From contig CM066915.1 of assembly GCA_033964015.1 (NCBI GenBank), forward strand, positions 3,831,575 through 3,895,574: a stretch of 64,000 bases of DNA, written 5' to 3'. Of the stretch, positions 45,741 to 57,581 are shown in pieces. Every line of letters starts with the position of its first letter. Position 1 is the stretch's first letter. Origin of the DNA: Scolanthus callimorphus. Lineage: Eukaryota; Cnidaria; Anthozoa; Actiniaria; Edwardsiidae. The translations under genes were made by a program, and so were the position numbers. The notes under the pieces are model-generated. The model was not told the DNA's origin. It saw only the letters and a list, made by a program, of their open reading frames with translations, and made no database searches.

Positions 45741-46043
45741 CAGGGTTCCCACGGGTCCTTGAAAACCTGGAAAGTCATGGATTTTAGAAATGTCCCCTTC
45801 CAGGCCTGAAAGTCATGGAATTTTTACAAAAGCCTGTCAAAGTCATTAAAAGTCATGGAAATATTTCCTTGAAGAATTGTTGGGTGTGTTTCTTGTTTTG
45901 AATTAAAGGACACCCATGTAGCTCTTATCGTGCACTAAACCCCGCATTTTTCATTATGAAAGGTCATTAAATTTTTCAAAACGTCCTTGAAAAGGTCCTT
46001 AAAAGTCCTGGAATTTTGAAAGCCGGAAAACTTGGGAACCCTG
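45741..46043. mobile_element. MITE with CAGGGTTCCCA ends
   Basis: CAGGGTTCCCA at the left, TGGGAACCCTG at the right; the interior is built of 'GTCCTTGAAAA' and 'AGTCATGGAA' units in both orientations. No clear target duplication was found. Confidence 0.7.
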
Positions 46044-46142
46044 TGTCGCTATATGGTTACTAGTAAGTAGTAAGTCCGGAGTTTAGTATCGACATTACAC
46101 TTTCTTGTTTTGTGCCGTAGCGGCTTTACTAAGTGGCAGAAT

Positions 46143-46439
46143 GGGCTGTTCCAAAACAAAACGTCCACCCCCTCCCCTATCGTGGAACCTTGAAATTTCA
46201 CATGGGTCGCTGTGTTTGACCCTGGAATTTCCACAGGGTTTGTTGGTTTTGACACTGGAATTTTCACAGGGCCATTTATTTTACTCTGGAATTTCCACAG
46301 GGTAATCATTTGCAACTGGAATTTCCACAGGTCCACAAGAGAATGAGAGGTTGCTTCAAATTTCCACAGGGGTCAAGCAATTTTGAAAATTCCTCGATAG
46401 GGCGGGGGCTACGAGTGTTTCATTTTTTTGGAACAGCCC
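46143..46439. mobile_element. PIF/Harbinger-like MITE with GGGCTGTTCC ends
   Basis: GGGCTGTTCCAAAA and TTTTGGAACAGCCC are inverted ends, flanked by AAT on both sides (3-bp duplication). The interior repeats 'CTGGAATTTCCACAGGG' about six times. Confidence 0.75.
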
Positions 46440-46904
46440 AATGGTAAATTACGATCTTAGAAGGGTTAGTCAAGTGAAGTAGAAAGTAAACACAGCGCGG
46501 TTTTAAGAATAGTTTTATTTTTAGATTATAACTATTATTATTATTAGATTTTTAGACATCTTACATCTTGATTGTAAATAAAGACATTATTATTACTACT
46601 ATAATAATTAAAATAAGAAAAGTAGGCGTTGCAACGTAGAATTTGTAAGTATTTTTTTTTTGTAGTAAAAAAAAGTAAGGCTTGAGAGATCACGGCCTTA
46701 TGTCCCACGGGGGGAAGAGTATAAGTAAGTCGATAGCACAACAAAAGAACAAGTAGTTTACATAAAATCGTGTACGACTTTGTACTAATTATAGCGAATA
46801 GCATACAAAACCATGATTCTTGTATCAATCAATGGGCAGTCGCCATAAAAAAAATCCGCGAAGTTGATAACCCCCAGCACAGCTACCCACCCTGGAAATG
46901 GGTG

Positions 46905-47280
46905 AATAGACCTTTTTCCAAAATGGCCGCCGCAAATTCACATGTCTTCAAATTAAACTTACTGAAAATCAAATACTGGCACTCGAAAGAGTATCCTCAC
47001 ATTACTAATCCTTTAAATTTTAGTTATGCCAAATGCCATGTCAGCTGAGAAATTAGAGTCCGAAAATGGAAATTTACAGAGATTTGTATGACTGGGGTAT
47101 TCGTCATACAAACGTCTGTAAATTTTCAAATTTTCAACGTTCGTTTTCTCGGAAGATTTGGATATAATGGAGTGAAATTTTGTAGTTTTACCAAAGTGAT
47201 GATGGTCATCTAGTGCTGGTGTTCATTTTTAACAAAAATCGATTTGAATTTTCGGCGGCCATTTTGGAAAAAGGTCTATT
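46905..47280. mobile_element. MITE with AATAGACCTTTTTCC ends
   Basis: Inverted ends of 28 bp (AATAGACCTTTTTCCAAAAT.. and complement), flanked by GGTG on both sides (46901-46904, 47281-47284). Confidence 0.8.
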
Positions 47281-47742
47281 GGTGAAAAGGGCAAAACGGC
47301 AATATGCCCTTTAAGCCTGGTTTCCACAAGGTCGTATCAGTCGACCGCGAAACAATGGAAATTGGAATTTCCATATATCACGCGAACAAACTTTAGTGGT
47401 TTCAAAAAAGTCCACAAAAAATAACATAAGATTGCTTTGGTGAAGTAATCTAATGATGAACCATGGAACATATTGATTATTCCCATGCGTTTTTCGTTGT
47501 AACAGAACGTCTTTATGTCGCCAGTGTTCACTGGGCTTTACATAGAGCCACTTCCGTGCAAAGGTGAAACTACCAGAAAACTAATGAAATACAATACCAA
47601 AGATACGTATAATATTCCAGACACTTTAAAGTCTGCACTGAAATACCAACGAGAAAACCGGTGTGGACACCTGAGCACGCATACCAAAAAGTTTCCGATT
47701 TCTTCATGTTAAAGCTTTAAAGCCGGGGGAATTATATAATCC

Positions 47743-48457
47743 CGGGGGGAGGGGGGACTCCCATATTTTTGGGGCGGGAGTGCTCGTCGTACCTTTTAGG
47801 GTTTAAAATTAGGCCTCGTACCTTTTAGGGGTAAAATTTGAAAACTTACATTTTTTTCTCAGATAGGTACCAGTGAGGGGTTCGTTCTAGCAAATCACGC
47901 TTGTTTGAAGCCCGAATTTCAGACGTATTTTCGCTCGGAAAAAATACGAGGGAAAATACGTCTTGTTTGTACCTTGGGGGTCAAAATTAACTACACACGC
48001 CTAAATCGAGGAATGCTCACTGGCACTTAGAATTTTTTTCTAAACAAGCGCTCACCTACAGAAGTGAAAAAAGAATTATGAAAATCATCAGGGTTCGAAC
48101 CTGTATCTTTCCAGTTACTATACCCTAACCCTAACCACTACCCTACCAGTGAATTCGCTGGTTCGGACAGCTCGTTTTATTGATTACGTACCTTAATAGT
48201 ATTAATCTTTAATAGAACGAGGCATATACTATAAAAATATACTAAAACGATGTATTAACCCTTATCCTGACTAGTAGTCTTGATAGTTCAAATATTTTGA
48301 ATGTTTTTAGGTCAATTTGAAGTAATATTGTCAAAAATATCGTTAAATTATTCATGGTGAGCATTCCTCCATTTAGGAATGACGAAATTAACTAAGCGAC
48401 GCCATTTTAGGGGTGAAATCGAAAGTTCCCGACGAGCACCCCCGCCCCAAAAATAAA
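47743..48457. mobile_element. G-run MITE (right G run lost) carrying a tRNA-derived repeat
   Basis: The left end CCCGGGGGGAGGGGGGACTCC and the right part (GACGAGCACCCCCGCCCC) belong to the family at 52313-53694. Confidence 0.6.
48085..48172 (-). repeat. tRNA-derived SINE-like insert
   Basis: On the minus strand an A-box-like TGGTAGGGTAGTGGTTAGGG is followed by GGTTCGAACC, a perfect B box, at tRNA-like spacing. It lacks a proper acceptor stem. Confidence 0.5.
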
Positions 48458-48750
48458 AACTCAACTTCTCGCACAAAGTTGCGTCTCAAGTCTAATTCGT
48501 TGCTCGTTTTCATCAAATTCACAACTTGTCGTGCAACAATATTGATTTGATGATCACACATGCGAGCCCCTAAGCACCTCATTTCTATTGACTAATCAAC
48601 TTGTTGCGCGACAAGTTGTGTGTTTCATGAAAATAAACGAGCAACAAAGCCAGAATTTGTATCTCAAAGTTTTCACTTGGAAACAATTGTTTTTGGTTGC
48701 GTGAAAAGTGTGTGACATCGATGCAAAATTGTGTGCCTCGTCAGGGGCTT

Positions 48751-49180
48751 ATAAATAGGGCCGTCCCTCTAGTATTGACCTATGGTGGCAGCCATTTTGG
48801 AAAGATCCACGTCATGATAGCGAGTTTCTTTTGGGAAACAAAAGATTTTATCCAAGATGGCGACGCGTGATATAGGTCTATTGCCCTATCGATAAAGCAT
48901 TTTGACAGACCTAGTTATTTTTAGAACGTTTTTTACCGTAAAACAGAACTGTCAGTGCATGTCCAAATTTCTGTACATGGTCTAATTATAAATAGGGCCG
49001 TCCCTCTAGTATTGACCTATGGTGGCAGCCATTTTGGAAAGATCCACGTCATGATAGCGAGTTTCTTTTGGGAACAAAAGATTTTATCCAAGATGGCGAC
49101 GCGTGATATAGGTCTATTGCCCTATCGATAAAGCATTTTGACAGACCTAGTTATTTTTAGAACGTTTTTACCGCTATAAA
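48751..49180. repeat. Tandem duplication, period 237 bp
   Basis: The segment from ATAAATAGGGCCGTCCCTCT to TTATTTTTAGAACGTTT occurs twice (48751-48945, 48988-49180), nearly identical. Each unit has inverted ends around 'GACCTATGGTGGC' and 'GATATAGGTC'. Confidence 0.85.
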
Positions 49181-49189
49181 ATTAAGCTT

Positions 49190-50125
49190 CTGTTTTACTA
49201 GCCAATCAAATTTGTTTTATTAGTAGCTTTTCAGACGCCTGTCATTTCCAAGATATGCACGTGCAAGCACTGAGGGGCCGGTCGTTAAAAACCTGGGTGT
49301 GTGTGTTTGGGGGGGGGGGGGGGGGGAGAAGTTTTTCCCTGAAAGACATCTTTTTCAATGTGACCCCCCATTGTGCCCGGACTTTGCTCGCTCGCTTCCC
49401 GCCAGTTTTTACCGACCTAAATTTAGGTCGGGGGGTGTTGGAGGTGTGTCATATAAACATCCAATCCGAGTGAGAGAAAGTTTGACGTCACCTTTTACGC
49501 CATCTTCGTTCATTCGCGCGATTTGAAGTGCGAAAACATCTTTTAGGTATCAAACGCTGCGCTTCAAAGTCATTCCACTTGTAGATCTATTCTTATGAAT
49601 TTCCAAAACTAGCATTAAAACACGACGAAATCATGCAACAAAGATTTTTAGGCAAATGTTCTTGTTGTTGACAAAATTCACGGCGCGTACTGCTGACGAA
49701 GATCACGCCACTTTGAGCGCGCGCTGTTTTGCATTCGTTTTTCGCGGCAAAAATATGCAAATTAAAATCGAAAGCGTGCGAGCGAAACAAGTCTTACTCT
49801 CTCGCGCTACCGTGTGCTTTTCTTTTTTTTTCACTTTATTCCAAGAGAAAACATAGAGTACGACTTGGGGCAAGTCTAGCGATGAGGATGAAGATGACAA
49901 CGTGCTGGCGTTTGAAGGCACTTCAGTCAGTCTCATCACGACGACGTTTGCGGTGTCACAGAGATGACAGTTTGTACGCTCATTATTAATTTCTGATAGG
50001 TTCTGACATTTCATGTTTGTTAAAGGCGAGTGATCAAAATAAAAATTGAACTAAAATGTACGTGTTAGTAGTTGTATGTATTGAAATATTGGCAAGACAG
50101 GGTTATTGCCAAGACCGGATTTGAC
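49190..50125. other. Unassigned DNA
   Basis: A G run lies at 49310-49326; no gene is supported. Confidence 0.45.
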
Positions 50126-50466
50126 TATATAAGTACGAGTTACGGCGATATTTAAGTGACTCGATAGTTTCGAACATGGCCAATTATCGAACCACTAAAA
50201 ATGACCCCCCACACGAAACGTTTATTTCAAAAAATGGTGTATGTTTCGAAATTGACCCCCACACTAAAACCCCCACAGATCAAAATCTGCAAGAGATACC
50301 AGAGAATCCGGTTTTACGATTAGATGGGCCACTCCGTTCTTTATCCGCACCCCCTTCCTCCCCCCCCCCCCCCCCCCCCCCCCGATTTTTTTTCCGAGTA
50401 GAGGGTGCATACGGCTCCTGGAAAACCTGGAAAGTGGATTTTTATTGTACTCCTGGAAGGTCCTAG
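50126..50466 (+). CDS. Doubtful small gene behind a TATA box
   Basis: TATATAAG (50126-50133) precedes an ATG in good context (AACATGG) at 50176 and a 96-codon frame to 50466. The second half runs through a poly-C tract (poly-Pro) and 'CCTGGAAAACC' repeat sequence, so I doubt it is a real protein. Confidence 0.15.
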
Positions 50467-51407
50467 AAACTCCTGGAATTTCGACCAAAGTCCTGGAAAA
50501 CTCCTGGAAAATTAAAACGGATTTCATCACTCACAAAATCAGGCATGATGTAATCATTCTAATCGTTTTCAAAACTGAAACATTATCGAAAATGGACTGT
50601 GAAGGCTGAAAATTATCCTGGAGAAATTCCTGGAAAAATTCCGAAAGTGGATTTTTCCATCTTCACCCTGAGCGTACGAACCCTGGAGGGTATAGCAAAA
50701 TTGCCTATTCCGAGGGGGTAAAATCGAAAAAAAAGCTCTTCCGTATTTTACGATGACTTTTCTGGGTCCCGTCGCCTTTGAAATGCTTTATATGGAGCGA
50801 GTTTGTTTACTTTACAACCATACCCTAATTTTACGAATGTAATTTTGCTGCCCTCGTGGCTATCGTAAAATCGGGGTTTTACTACAACAAACTGCTCGCC
50901 AAACACTACACCAGAAGCCTTGCAAATATCGATAAAGCAAGCAAACAACAGCGCCGAAACCCGCTACATAAATGCTTTTATCGCTAAGGGAGCGTAAGAT
51001 ACTTTGCACGCAAGATAAAAAACGTTGGGCCAGTCTATTAGCCGCATTCCCTCTACGGAAGAAGTCATTTTGTTTAGTAACCCCCTCGGGAATTCTTGCT
51101 CTACCCCCCTCGGAAATTCCTACGGAAGAGCTTTTCTGTGGGTCACACACCGTCGAAAAAAAAAACACGTAAGAGGCTTTTTATTATTGCACCCTGTGGA
51201 AGAACCTCAGAAAAAATATTCTGTATTGAGGGTGCAGATAAAAAATGGAATGGCCCGTGCCGAAAGAATGATCGTAGAGAGTAGTATAGAAGGTATGGGA
51301 CTACCCGTCCGTATATTCCGCCTCAATAAACGGGTAATTCCATACCTACTATACTAGTACTGCAGAGGATGCCGATCCATGAACTCATTTCACTCTGCTC
51401 GAGCGCC

Positions 51408-51597
51408 TATATAAAGACGAGTTGATTCAACTTCTGAAGAAGTCGAGGGGATGGACGTTAAAATAATGACGACTCAGGGAACAGACATCCCCCCTCTTCC
51501 GATCCCCGGCTCTGTCTTTCAAGACAATTCGTCTTGCCAGGCGTTATGGGACGGAGAGCTGACACACGCCTGGGGACGAGTCGAGTCACGTGAATGA
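51408..51597 (+). promoter_or_regulatory. TATA box and 48-codon frame, intact only in copy A
   Basis: TATATAAAG at 51408-51416 is followed by ATG at 51451 and a 48-codon open frame to TGA at 51595-51597. In copy B the TATA core is deleted (CCTACAAAG) and small indels shift the frame. Function unknown. Confidence 0.25.
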
Positions 51598-51850
51598 AAC
51601 CCAATAGAAGGAAGTGTCTGGTTACACACCGCATGCATCGTGCCTTGGAATCCGTGGGTGAATCGAACACGAGGCGAGAGAAACCGAGCAGAAAAGCGAC
51701 TTTTTTCATTGATATAAGCCTTTCGAATTTCATTCAATCATTTTAACTGCAATCCAATTCGACAGGGACTATAAATTTTGAAGAAAACCTACGAAAATGC
51801 TTCGAACTTTGCGGAAGACTTCGAAGATGTGAAAGCGAAAGCGGAAAAAG

Positions 51851-52075
51851 GTGAGTGAAAAACGTGTTTGGAAGAACAGAGAAAAGCCTTCTGAAGTGTG
51901 TCCAACCATGCATCCCTACTTCGTCGGGATTATCCCCCGCGAACGGCGTCAAACGTATTATTTTCAAATGGTTTCAATAGACCAGAAATTAAAAAGAGCA
52001 TACACTACACTTGCAAACGAAGCTTGGTTTTGTCTTGACACGGTGTCAAAGGGATTTCCCCTTGACTTTTCCTAA
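51851..52075 (+). CDS. 74-codon open frame shared by both duplication copies
   Basis: The frame begins at a GTG that is also a GTGAGT splice donor; the first ATG is 51908. It is identical in translation to 60451-60675. No known domain. Identity may only reflect the recent duplication. Confidence 0.2.
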   Translation: MSEKRVWKNREKPSEVCPTMHPYFVGIIPRERRQTYYFQMVSIDQKLKRAYTTLANEAWFCLDTVSKGFPLDFS

Positions 52076-52091
52076 GTTAGAAATTAATTAA

Positions 52092-52144
52092 TTCCCTGTT
52101 AACGGCGGTCTCTCATGCCATGAGAGACCGCCGTTAACAGGGAA
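52092..52144. repeat. Perfect 53-bp palindrome
   Basis: TTCCCTGTTAACGGCGGTCT.. is exactly mirrored around base 52118, with AATTAATTAATT on each side. Copy B lacks it and has a different palindrome at this point. Confidence 0.9.
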
Positions 52145-52312
52145 ATTAATTAATTGATTGAAAAACATATATTGGTTAAAAATAGGTGGTTCCGGAACCC
52201 TTGGAATTTATCCTGCTAGCAGGGGTTTCCACTGCATTCCACTGTATCTCTCTTTTACGTTGTCGTTGACCTTTTAGTGCCAGGGAAAAGACGGAATCGC
52301 TTGACTTTTTTG

Positions 52313-53694
52313 CCCGGGGGAGGGGGGGGGGACTCCCCTATTTTGGGAGCGGGGGTGCTCGTCGGGAACTTTCGATTTTACCCCTAAAAAGTACCTAAAA
52401 TGGCGTCGCTTAGTTGATTTTGACCCCCAAAAGAAACCAACAAGACGTATTTGCCCTCGTAATTTTCTCTTGTATTTTTTCCGAGAAAAAATACGTCTGA
52501 AATTCAGGCTTCAAACAAGCGCGATTTGCTAGAACGGACGGCTCTTACTTGGTGTTGCAAGGCACCAAACTTATTCCCCTCAATACCTTCTCCTCTGGTC
52601 CCTACTCCTCTTTAACCATTTGAAGCATAGTTGAAACCAAGAAGCCAAGAAGAATTTGGTGACCCAGTGGCCCGCTGTCCCACTAGTACAGAATGACTAT
52701 TGCCATGTTGTATCATACAGTTTAGTGGCCCGGTGTCCCGGGTCAGTGGGACAGTGAAATATAGAATTTGGTGACCCAGTGGCCCGGTGTCCCACTCAGT
52801 ACATAATGACTATTGCCATGTTGTATCATACAGTTTAGTGGCCCAGTGTCCCGGGTCAGTGGGACAGTGAAATATAGAATTTGGTGACCCAGTGTCCCGG
52901 TGTCCCACTCAGTACAGAATGACTATTGCCATGTTGTATCATACAGTTTAGTGGCCCACTGTCCCGGGTCAGTGGGACAGTGAAATATAGAATTTGGTCA
53001 CCCAGTGGCCCGCTGTCCCACTCAGTACATAATGACTATTGCCATGTTGTATCACAGTTTGGTGGCCCGGTGTCCCGGGTCAGTGGGACAGTGAAATATA
53101 GAATTTGGTGACCCAGTGGCCCGCTGTCCCACTCAGTACAGAATGACTATTGCCATGTTGTATCATACAGTTTAGTGGCCCGGTGTCCCGGGTCAGTGGG
53201 ACAGTGAAATATAGAATTTGGTGACCCAGTGGCCCGTTGTCCCACTCAGTACAGAATGACTATTGCCATGTTGTATCATACAGTTGAGTGGCCCGGTGTC
53301 CCGGGTGTCCCACTCAATACAGAATGACTATTGCCATGTTGTATCATACAGTTTAGTGGCCCGGTGTCCCGGGTCAGTGAAATATAGACGTTGGTGTTTT
53401 GGTGCTTTGGTGCCTTGGTGCTTTGGTGCAAGGGACTGAAATGGCTTCTTGGTTTCAACTTGCTTCAATTGTTTAAAGAGCAGTAGGGACCAGAGGAGAA
53501 GGTATTGAGGGGAATAAGTTTGGTGCCTTGCAACACCAAGTAAGAGCCGAACGGACCCCTAACTAGTAACTATCTGGAAAGAATGCAAGTTTTCAAATTT
53601 TACCCCTAAAAGGTACAGAGGCCTAATTTTAAACCCTAAAAGGTACGACGAGCACCCCCGCCCCAAACATATGGAGTCCCCCACCCCACCCAGG
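52313..53694. mobile_element. hAT-like element with nested hairpin and minisatellite, copy A
   Basis: It begins CCCGGGGGAGG and ends with a C-rich inverted end; CTTTTTTG flanks it at 52305-52312 and 53695-53702 (8-bp duplication). Within it, GGCTCTTACTTGGTGTTGCA.. at 52542 is mirrored near 53550, giving a second, nested inverted repeat. Confidence 0.85.
52653..53390. repeat. Minisatellite, 112-113 bp unit
   Basis: About 6.5 units beginning AATTTGGTGACCCAGTGG at 52653, 52765, 52878, 52991, 53102 and 53215. Each holds GTGGCCC/CGGGTCAGTGGGACAG partial palindromes. It forms the loop of the nested hairpin. Confidence 0.9.
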
Positions 53695-53796
53695 CTTTTT
53701 TGTGCCCGACTATGAATCATATAATATGTTGAGAATTCTGGGAGATTTGATGCTTTAACCTGGATCAGACTGGGAGATTCCTGGGAAAACCTGGAG

Positions 53797-54117
53797 AATT
53801 CTCAGGTATGGCAACCGGAAGTCCAAGATTGCGGCTATTAAATCATAATGTTTTTACGACTGACAAACAACCCAGCTTAAAGGCTCTTCATCTGTGTTGA
53901 TAAGAATCAGTTCCGACGTCTCAAATCCAATTGTCAGAAATTGTATTATTTACAGTTTAGAAGATAATCTATCGACTATAGCATGTGAAGGAATATTTAA
54001 AAGCTGACTATACAGTATGAGGACTTGCCGTCGGCTCTGACTGGAACTCATTGTGTGGGCTTTGAAATCATGTCAAGTCCTCATAAAGTCGCAGCGCCTT
54101 TTCAATTAGAGGTGTCT
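53797..54117. other. Unassigned DNA
   Basis: No gene or element recognised. Confidence 0.45.
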
Positions 54118-54770
54118 GGTTCCACCAGAGGTGAAGGCTCACTACAAGAATCTCGATCGAACGCCCCCCACATCGCGACCGAATTTCTTCGATAAATCGC
54201 CACTCGATCGGCGCCCTAATCACACAAGGAGAACCGTCTTGCATAGATCGTTCCTACAAAGCAGCGTTGTCTGGATTAAAACATCTGAACAAAGTGAATT
54301 TTGGTGTTTTTTCTGTTGAACTTCGACAAACCACTTTCACCGACTTGCGAAATCAAAAACATTGGGCCCCTCTGGAAAGCTGTTGCTCCAGTTACAGCAT
54401 TTTGGTAGCCAGGGGCCGGTTCCTAGAAGGTCAGTTAAGAGTTTATCTGTAGATAAACGCTTATCCAACGGATAAATCCTGAACAAATCCTATACAACAG
54501 ATAACTTTTATCCATGGATAACTTTATCCAACCTTTCAGGAACCGGCCCCAGGCCTTCTAGTTTGATAGCCAGGCCTTCTAGCAAAAAGTCACTGTCGCA
54601 TGTAGGGGCAGGCTAAAGCTGCTTCTTCACAATCTCCATGGGTACCCTAGAGGAAGTAAAAATCTAATGTTTACATTTTCAACGGCCAATCACGTAGCGA
54701 GTTCGATCGACGATGGGGGCCATTTTAATTTATCGAAGAAATTTGGTCGCGATGTGGGGCGTGTGGAACC
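54118..54770. mobile_element. TIR element with a nested MITE
   Basis: GGTTCCAC..CGCCCCCCACATCGCGACC at the left is matched by GGTCGCGATGTGGGGCG..GTGGAACC at the right; the left arm has an extra 35 bp. The MITE at 54412-54550 is inserted inside. Confidence 0.65.
54412..54550. mobile_element. MITE with GGGGCCGGTTCCT ends
   Basis: Perfect ends GGGGCCGGTTCCT/AGGAACCGGCCCC around a self-complementary TTATCC-rich core. Complete relative of 6724-6855. Confidence 0.8.
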
Positions 54771-55590
54771 CTCGAAAAGTACTCTTCAACGCCTCTAGAC
54801 GAGGAAAGGACAACAATATAATTTTTTACTACCTTATTGAAAACTACATGTTAATTTGAATATAATATATATGTTTTATTTTTGGAAGAAATGAGATATA
54901 TTGTTAGATGTTCAGGCAAGCCTGTGGCCGCGTAGCACTAAGTTCAACAGAGTGGAGATAAGGAATTAACCTTGTGTGAAAGCTAACGTGCTAATGAAAT
55001 GGTCCCATGAGTGCTTATGAGCGTTAGCCCTAATAAGCGGAGAAAGAGAAAAAATCTCTGACCCCGATATATTGTTGTTTTAGCAAAAAAATATTAGTTG
55101 CCCAGGGCCTAAATAAACCGAAAGGTTTTCTATAGTTAGACGCCAGGCTTGGAATGTTGTTACTGATTTTGTAGTCCTCACACACTAATACACAAAAGGA
55201 GGCGAATCACACAAAAAAGGCAAGTGCATAAATGCAAAAACTTGGTAAATAATACTCTAAAAGCCAACTCATTAACATCAAGATAATGTAAATGTAAGAC
55301 ATAGACGTAGCCATAGACATCATAGACATCTTTTATTGGCACTTTGTAAATGGTTAATTTACATCGGTGTGATTCCAATAATGAAATAAAATAATAAAGC
55401 AAAACAGACAAACATTTAGAATATATATCTTATCCATAGATCATCCTTTTATTGAGCATTAAAAGGAAAGAAAAATCTGTCTTGCAGTAAACGCATTAAA
55501 CATATACTTTCAAATAGTTTTACTTAAGTTTTCAGGTGGATTTTTCAGTCATCTTGGATCCGCCATCTTGGATTCGCTATCTTGGATTTC
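54771..55590. other. Unassigned DNA with one repeat fragment
   Basis: 54908-55070 is similar to 15955-16015 plus the hairpin arm at 16319. The remainder holds nothing I recognise. Confidence 0.45.
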
Positions 55591-55593
55591 ATT

Positions 55594-56942
55594 GGGCAAT
55601 TCCAGAAAATAAAGGTAGCCCCCTCCCCCCCACGGCGGCACTAGTTTTTGACCACCCCATGCATCCAGAATTTCCAAAATGGTCTACCCCCCCGTGCATA
55701 TAGAATTCCGGGTAGGTTAACCCCCCTCCCCTTCAGAAATTTCAACTTTTACCCCCCCCCCCCCCCCTCCCCTCCGGAATCCAAATATTCACCACCTTGT
55801 TTATTATTGCGAGAAAAAGTAAAAATTTGCGAGAGGGAAATGTTGCGGAGAAAAAGGCAAAAGTTGCGGGGGTTGTTGCGAGAATTTATTAAATCTGCAA
55901 AGTAAAGAAAACACAAAAAGCGCATGATCTTGTTTCAGAATATTAATACAGAGCATGATAGTTTGATTTTGAAGAAAAAAATACCACCGGCATTCACAAC
56001 ATCCACTGAATATGAGCTCTACATTTTTAGCGTGTTTAACTAGTAGCTAACTGGCTATTTTGTAAGATTTGAATTGTAGGGGCAAAGAATGGGATGATAT
56101 TATCACGGAAAAACTTGAGACTTTCGCCAAATCGATCGTGAAATGGGGGAATAGACATTTCAAATGAAGTGTGGAAGCTATTTACTTGCAACACACATTT
56201 TCAAATCGCTTTCTAAAACAATTTTTCCAAATACAACCAATAGGAAAACACATTAGAATGAGCTAGACCAAGCTTAGAAAGCCTAGTTGTTACTTTTTGC
56301 GGATCTTCGAATATTTGAGGCTTATAGGAAAAACCCATATAGAAACTCTAAAAAGGAGTAAAAGAAAAACATATTATTCAATATGCATATTACATGTACC
56401 ATTTTTGAGAAACGTTTATTAAACTATACCGTGTTGTTCCTGGATTTCATTAGATATGTTAGGGAAAGTTGCGGCGGGTTTTGGTGAAAGTTGCGCGTCC
56501 ATGCAAGCTCAACTTGTCCTGTATCGCCAACATCCTTTATATTAATTTCAATGTGTGATTGTACAAAGTTGAACCTGCTGCGTGATTGAACTAACAGTCG
56601 AAATCAGTAGAAAATTATGGAGATTCTGTCTTAGAAGGGACAAGTACGAACTGGCAAGCATTCACTATCTATCGAATATGGCGGCGAAGACTTTTTTCCG
56701 CGCGTGAAATGACATTCTTTTCTTTCAGAAAAACGCTATTTTAGCAGACTGAAAAACACGAGAACTCCTTCAGAAGTTGGGCATCTTCAGACCCCCCCTT
56801 GTGACAAGAAATCCAGCTCCTAAAACCCCCCCTTGCAATCAGAATTCCGAGCTCTTAAACCCCCCCCCCCCCCCATCCCTTCGGAATTTCCAAATGCCGC
56901 CCGTGGGGGGGGGGGGGGTACCTTTATTTTCTGGAATTGCCC
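55594..56942. mobile_element. PIF/Harbinger-like TIR element, 1.35 kb
   Basis: GGGCAATTCCAGAAAATAAA and its complement form the ends, each next to C or G runs, flanked by ATT at 55591-55593 and 56943-56945. The interior has no transposase. Confidence 0.8.
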
Positions 56943-57066
56943 ATTTAATTTTGATTTGACTTGGTCAGAATATGCAAAATACTCATCAAAGAATTAAGTG
57001 TTTGACATTCAAAAATTTAAATTTTAAAAAGGATTTGTGAATTTGTGAACCCCACCACTACCCCCA

Positions 57067-57578
57067 ATTGTGTCATAATAATTAGCCTGTACATAAATTA
57101 CTAATGAGTACAAGCTCTGATAGTCATAAATTGCGCAATGTGCCCAACATTAAGCTTGAAATATGAAACATTCACGTTTTCTCGATTTTGCATGTCAAAA
57201 GTTGGTTGCCATGGAAACTGGGCCGTTAACACTGGCATGTCATTAACACCAAAATTCCCAAGATAAATTTTAGGAAAAGTTTCACCATTGACCCAGTTAG
57301 TGCAAGTGGGCCTATTTCATGTGTTGAGTGGTAGAAAAGAACCCCTTTTATAATACTCCTAAAACGCCCTGCGTAACAGACTATGCTAGTCCGAAGGTGA
57401 CAAAAAAACAAGTTTACTTTTTTTTAACTACTTTGGAGTCTTTCACATCAAGTATCGTTTCCATGACAACACGTCACTCGCATTTTTATAAATCAGGATA
57501 CTTTTTTATAACTTGTTTGGAGTCTTTCACATCAAGTATCGTTTCTATGACAACAAGTCATTCGCATTCACAAATCGT
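57067..57578. repeat. Direct repeat 1 beside the RT fragment
   Basis: Closely matches 58679-59190. Its 3' part holds two units of an 85-bp minisatellite (GGAGTCTTTCACATCAAGTA..). Confidence 0.8.
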
Positions 57579-57581
57579 CAA

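Larger units (their letters stand above)
51008..53796. repeat. Segmental duplication, copy A
   Basis: The region matches 59571-64000 along its whole length apart from one 1.76 kb insert in copy B and small indels. Both share the hAT-like element with identical target duplications, so the element was present before the duplication. Confidence 0.9.

Noticed and set aside
48110..48165. tRNA gene on the minus strand
   Set aside because: Good A and B boxes but no acceptor-stem pairing or anticodon loop that I can build; treated as SINE-like.
49255..49526. Overlapping plus-strand frames with poly-glycine
   Set aside because: Caused by a G run; no support as genes.
51458..51737. Minus-strand frames shared between 51.5 kb and 60.2 kb
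   Set aside because: Shared only because the region is duplicated; overlapping frames on both strands and no known motif.
52653..53390. Regularly spaced repeats that could suggest a CRISPR array
   Set aside because: Units are 112-113 bp contiguous tandem copies without unique spacers, in eukaryotic DNA; it is a minisatellite.
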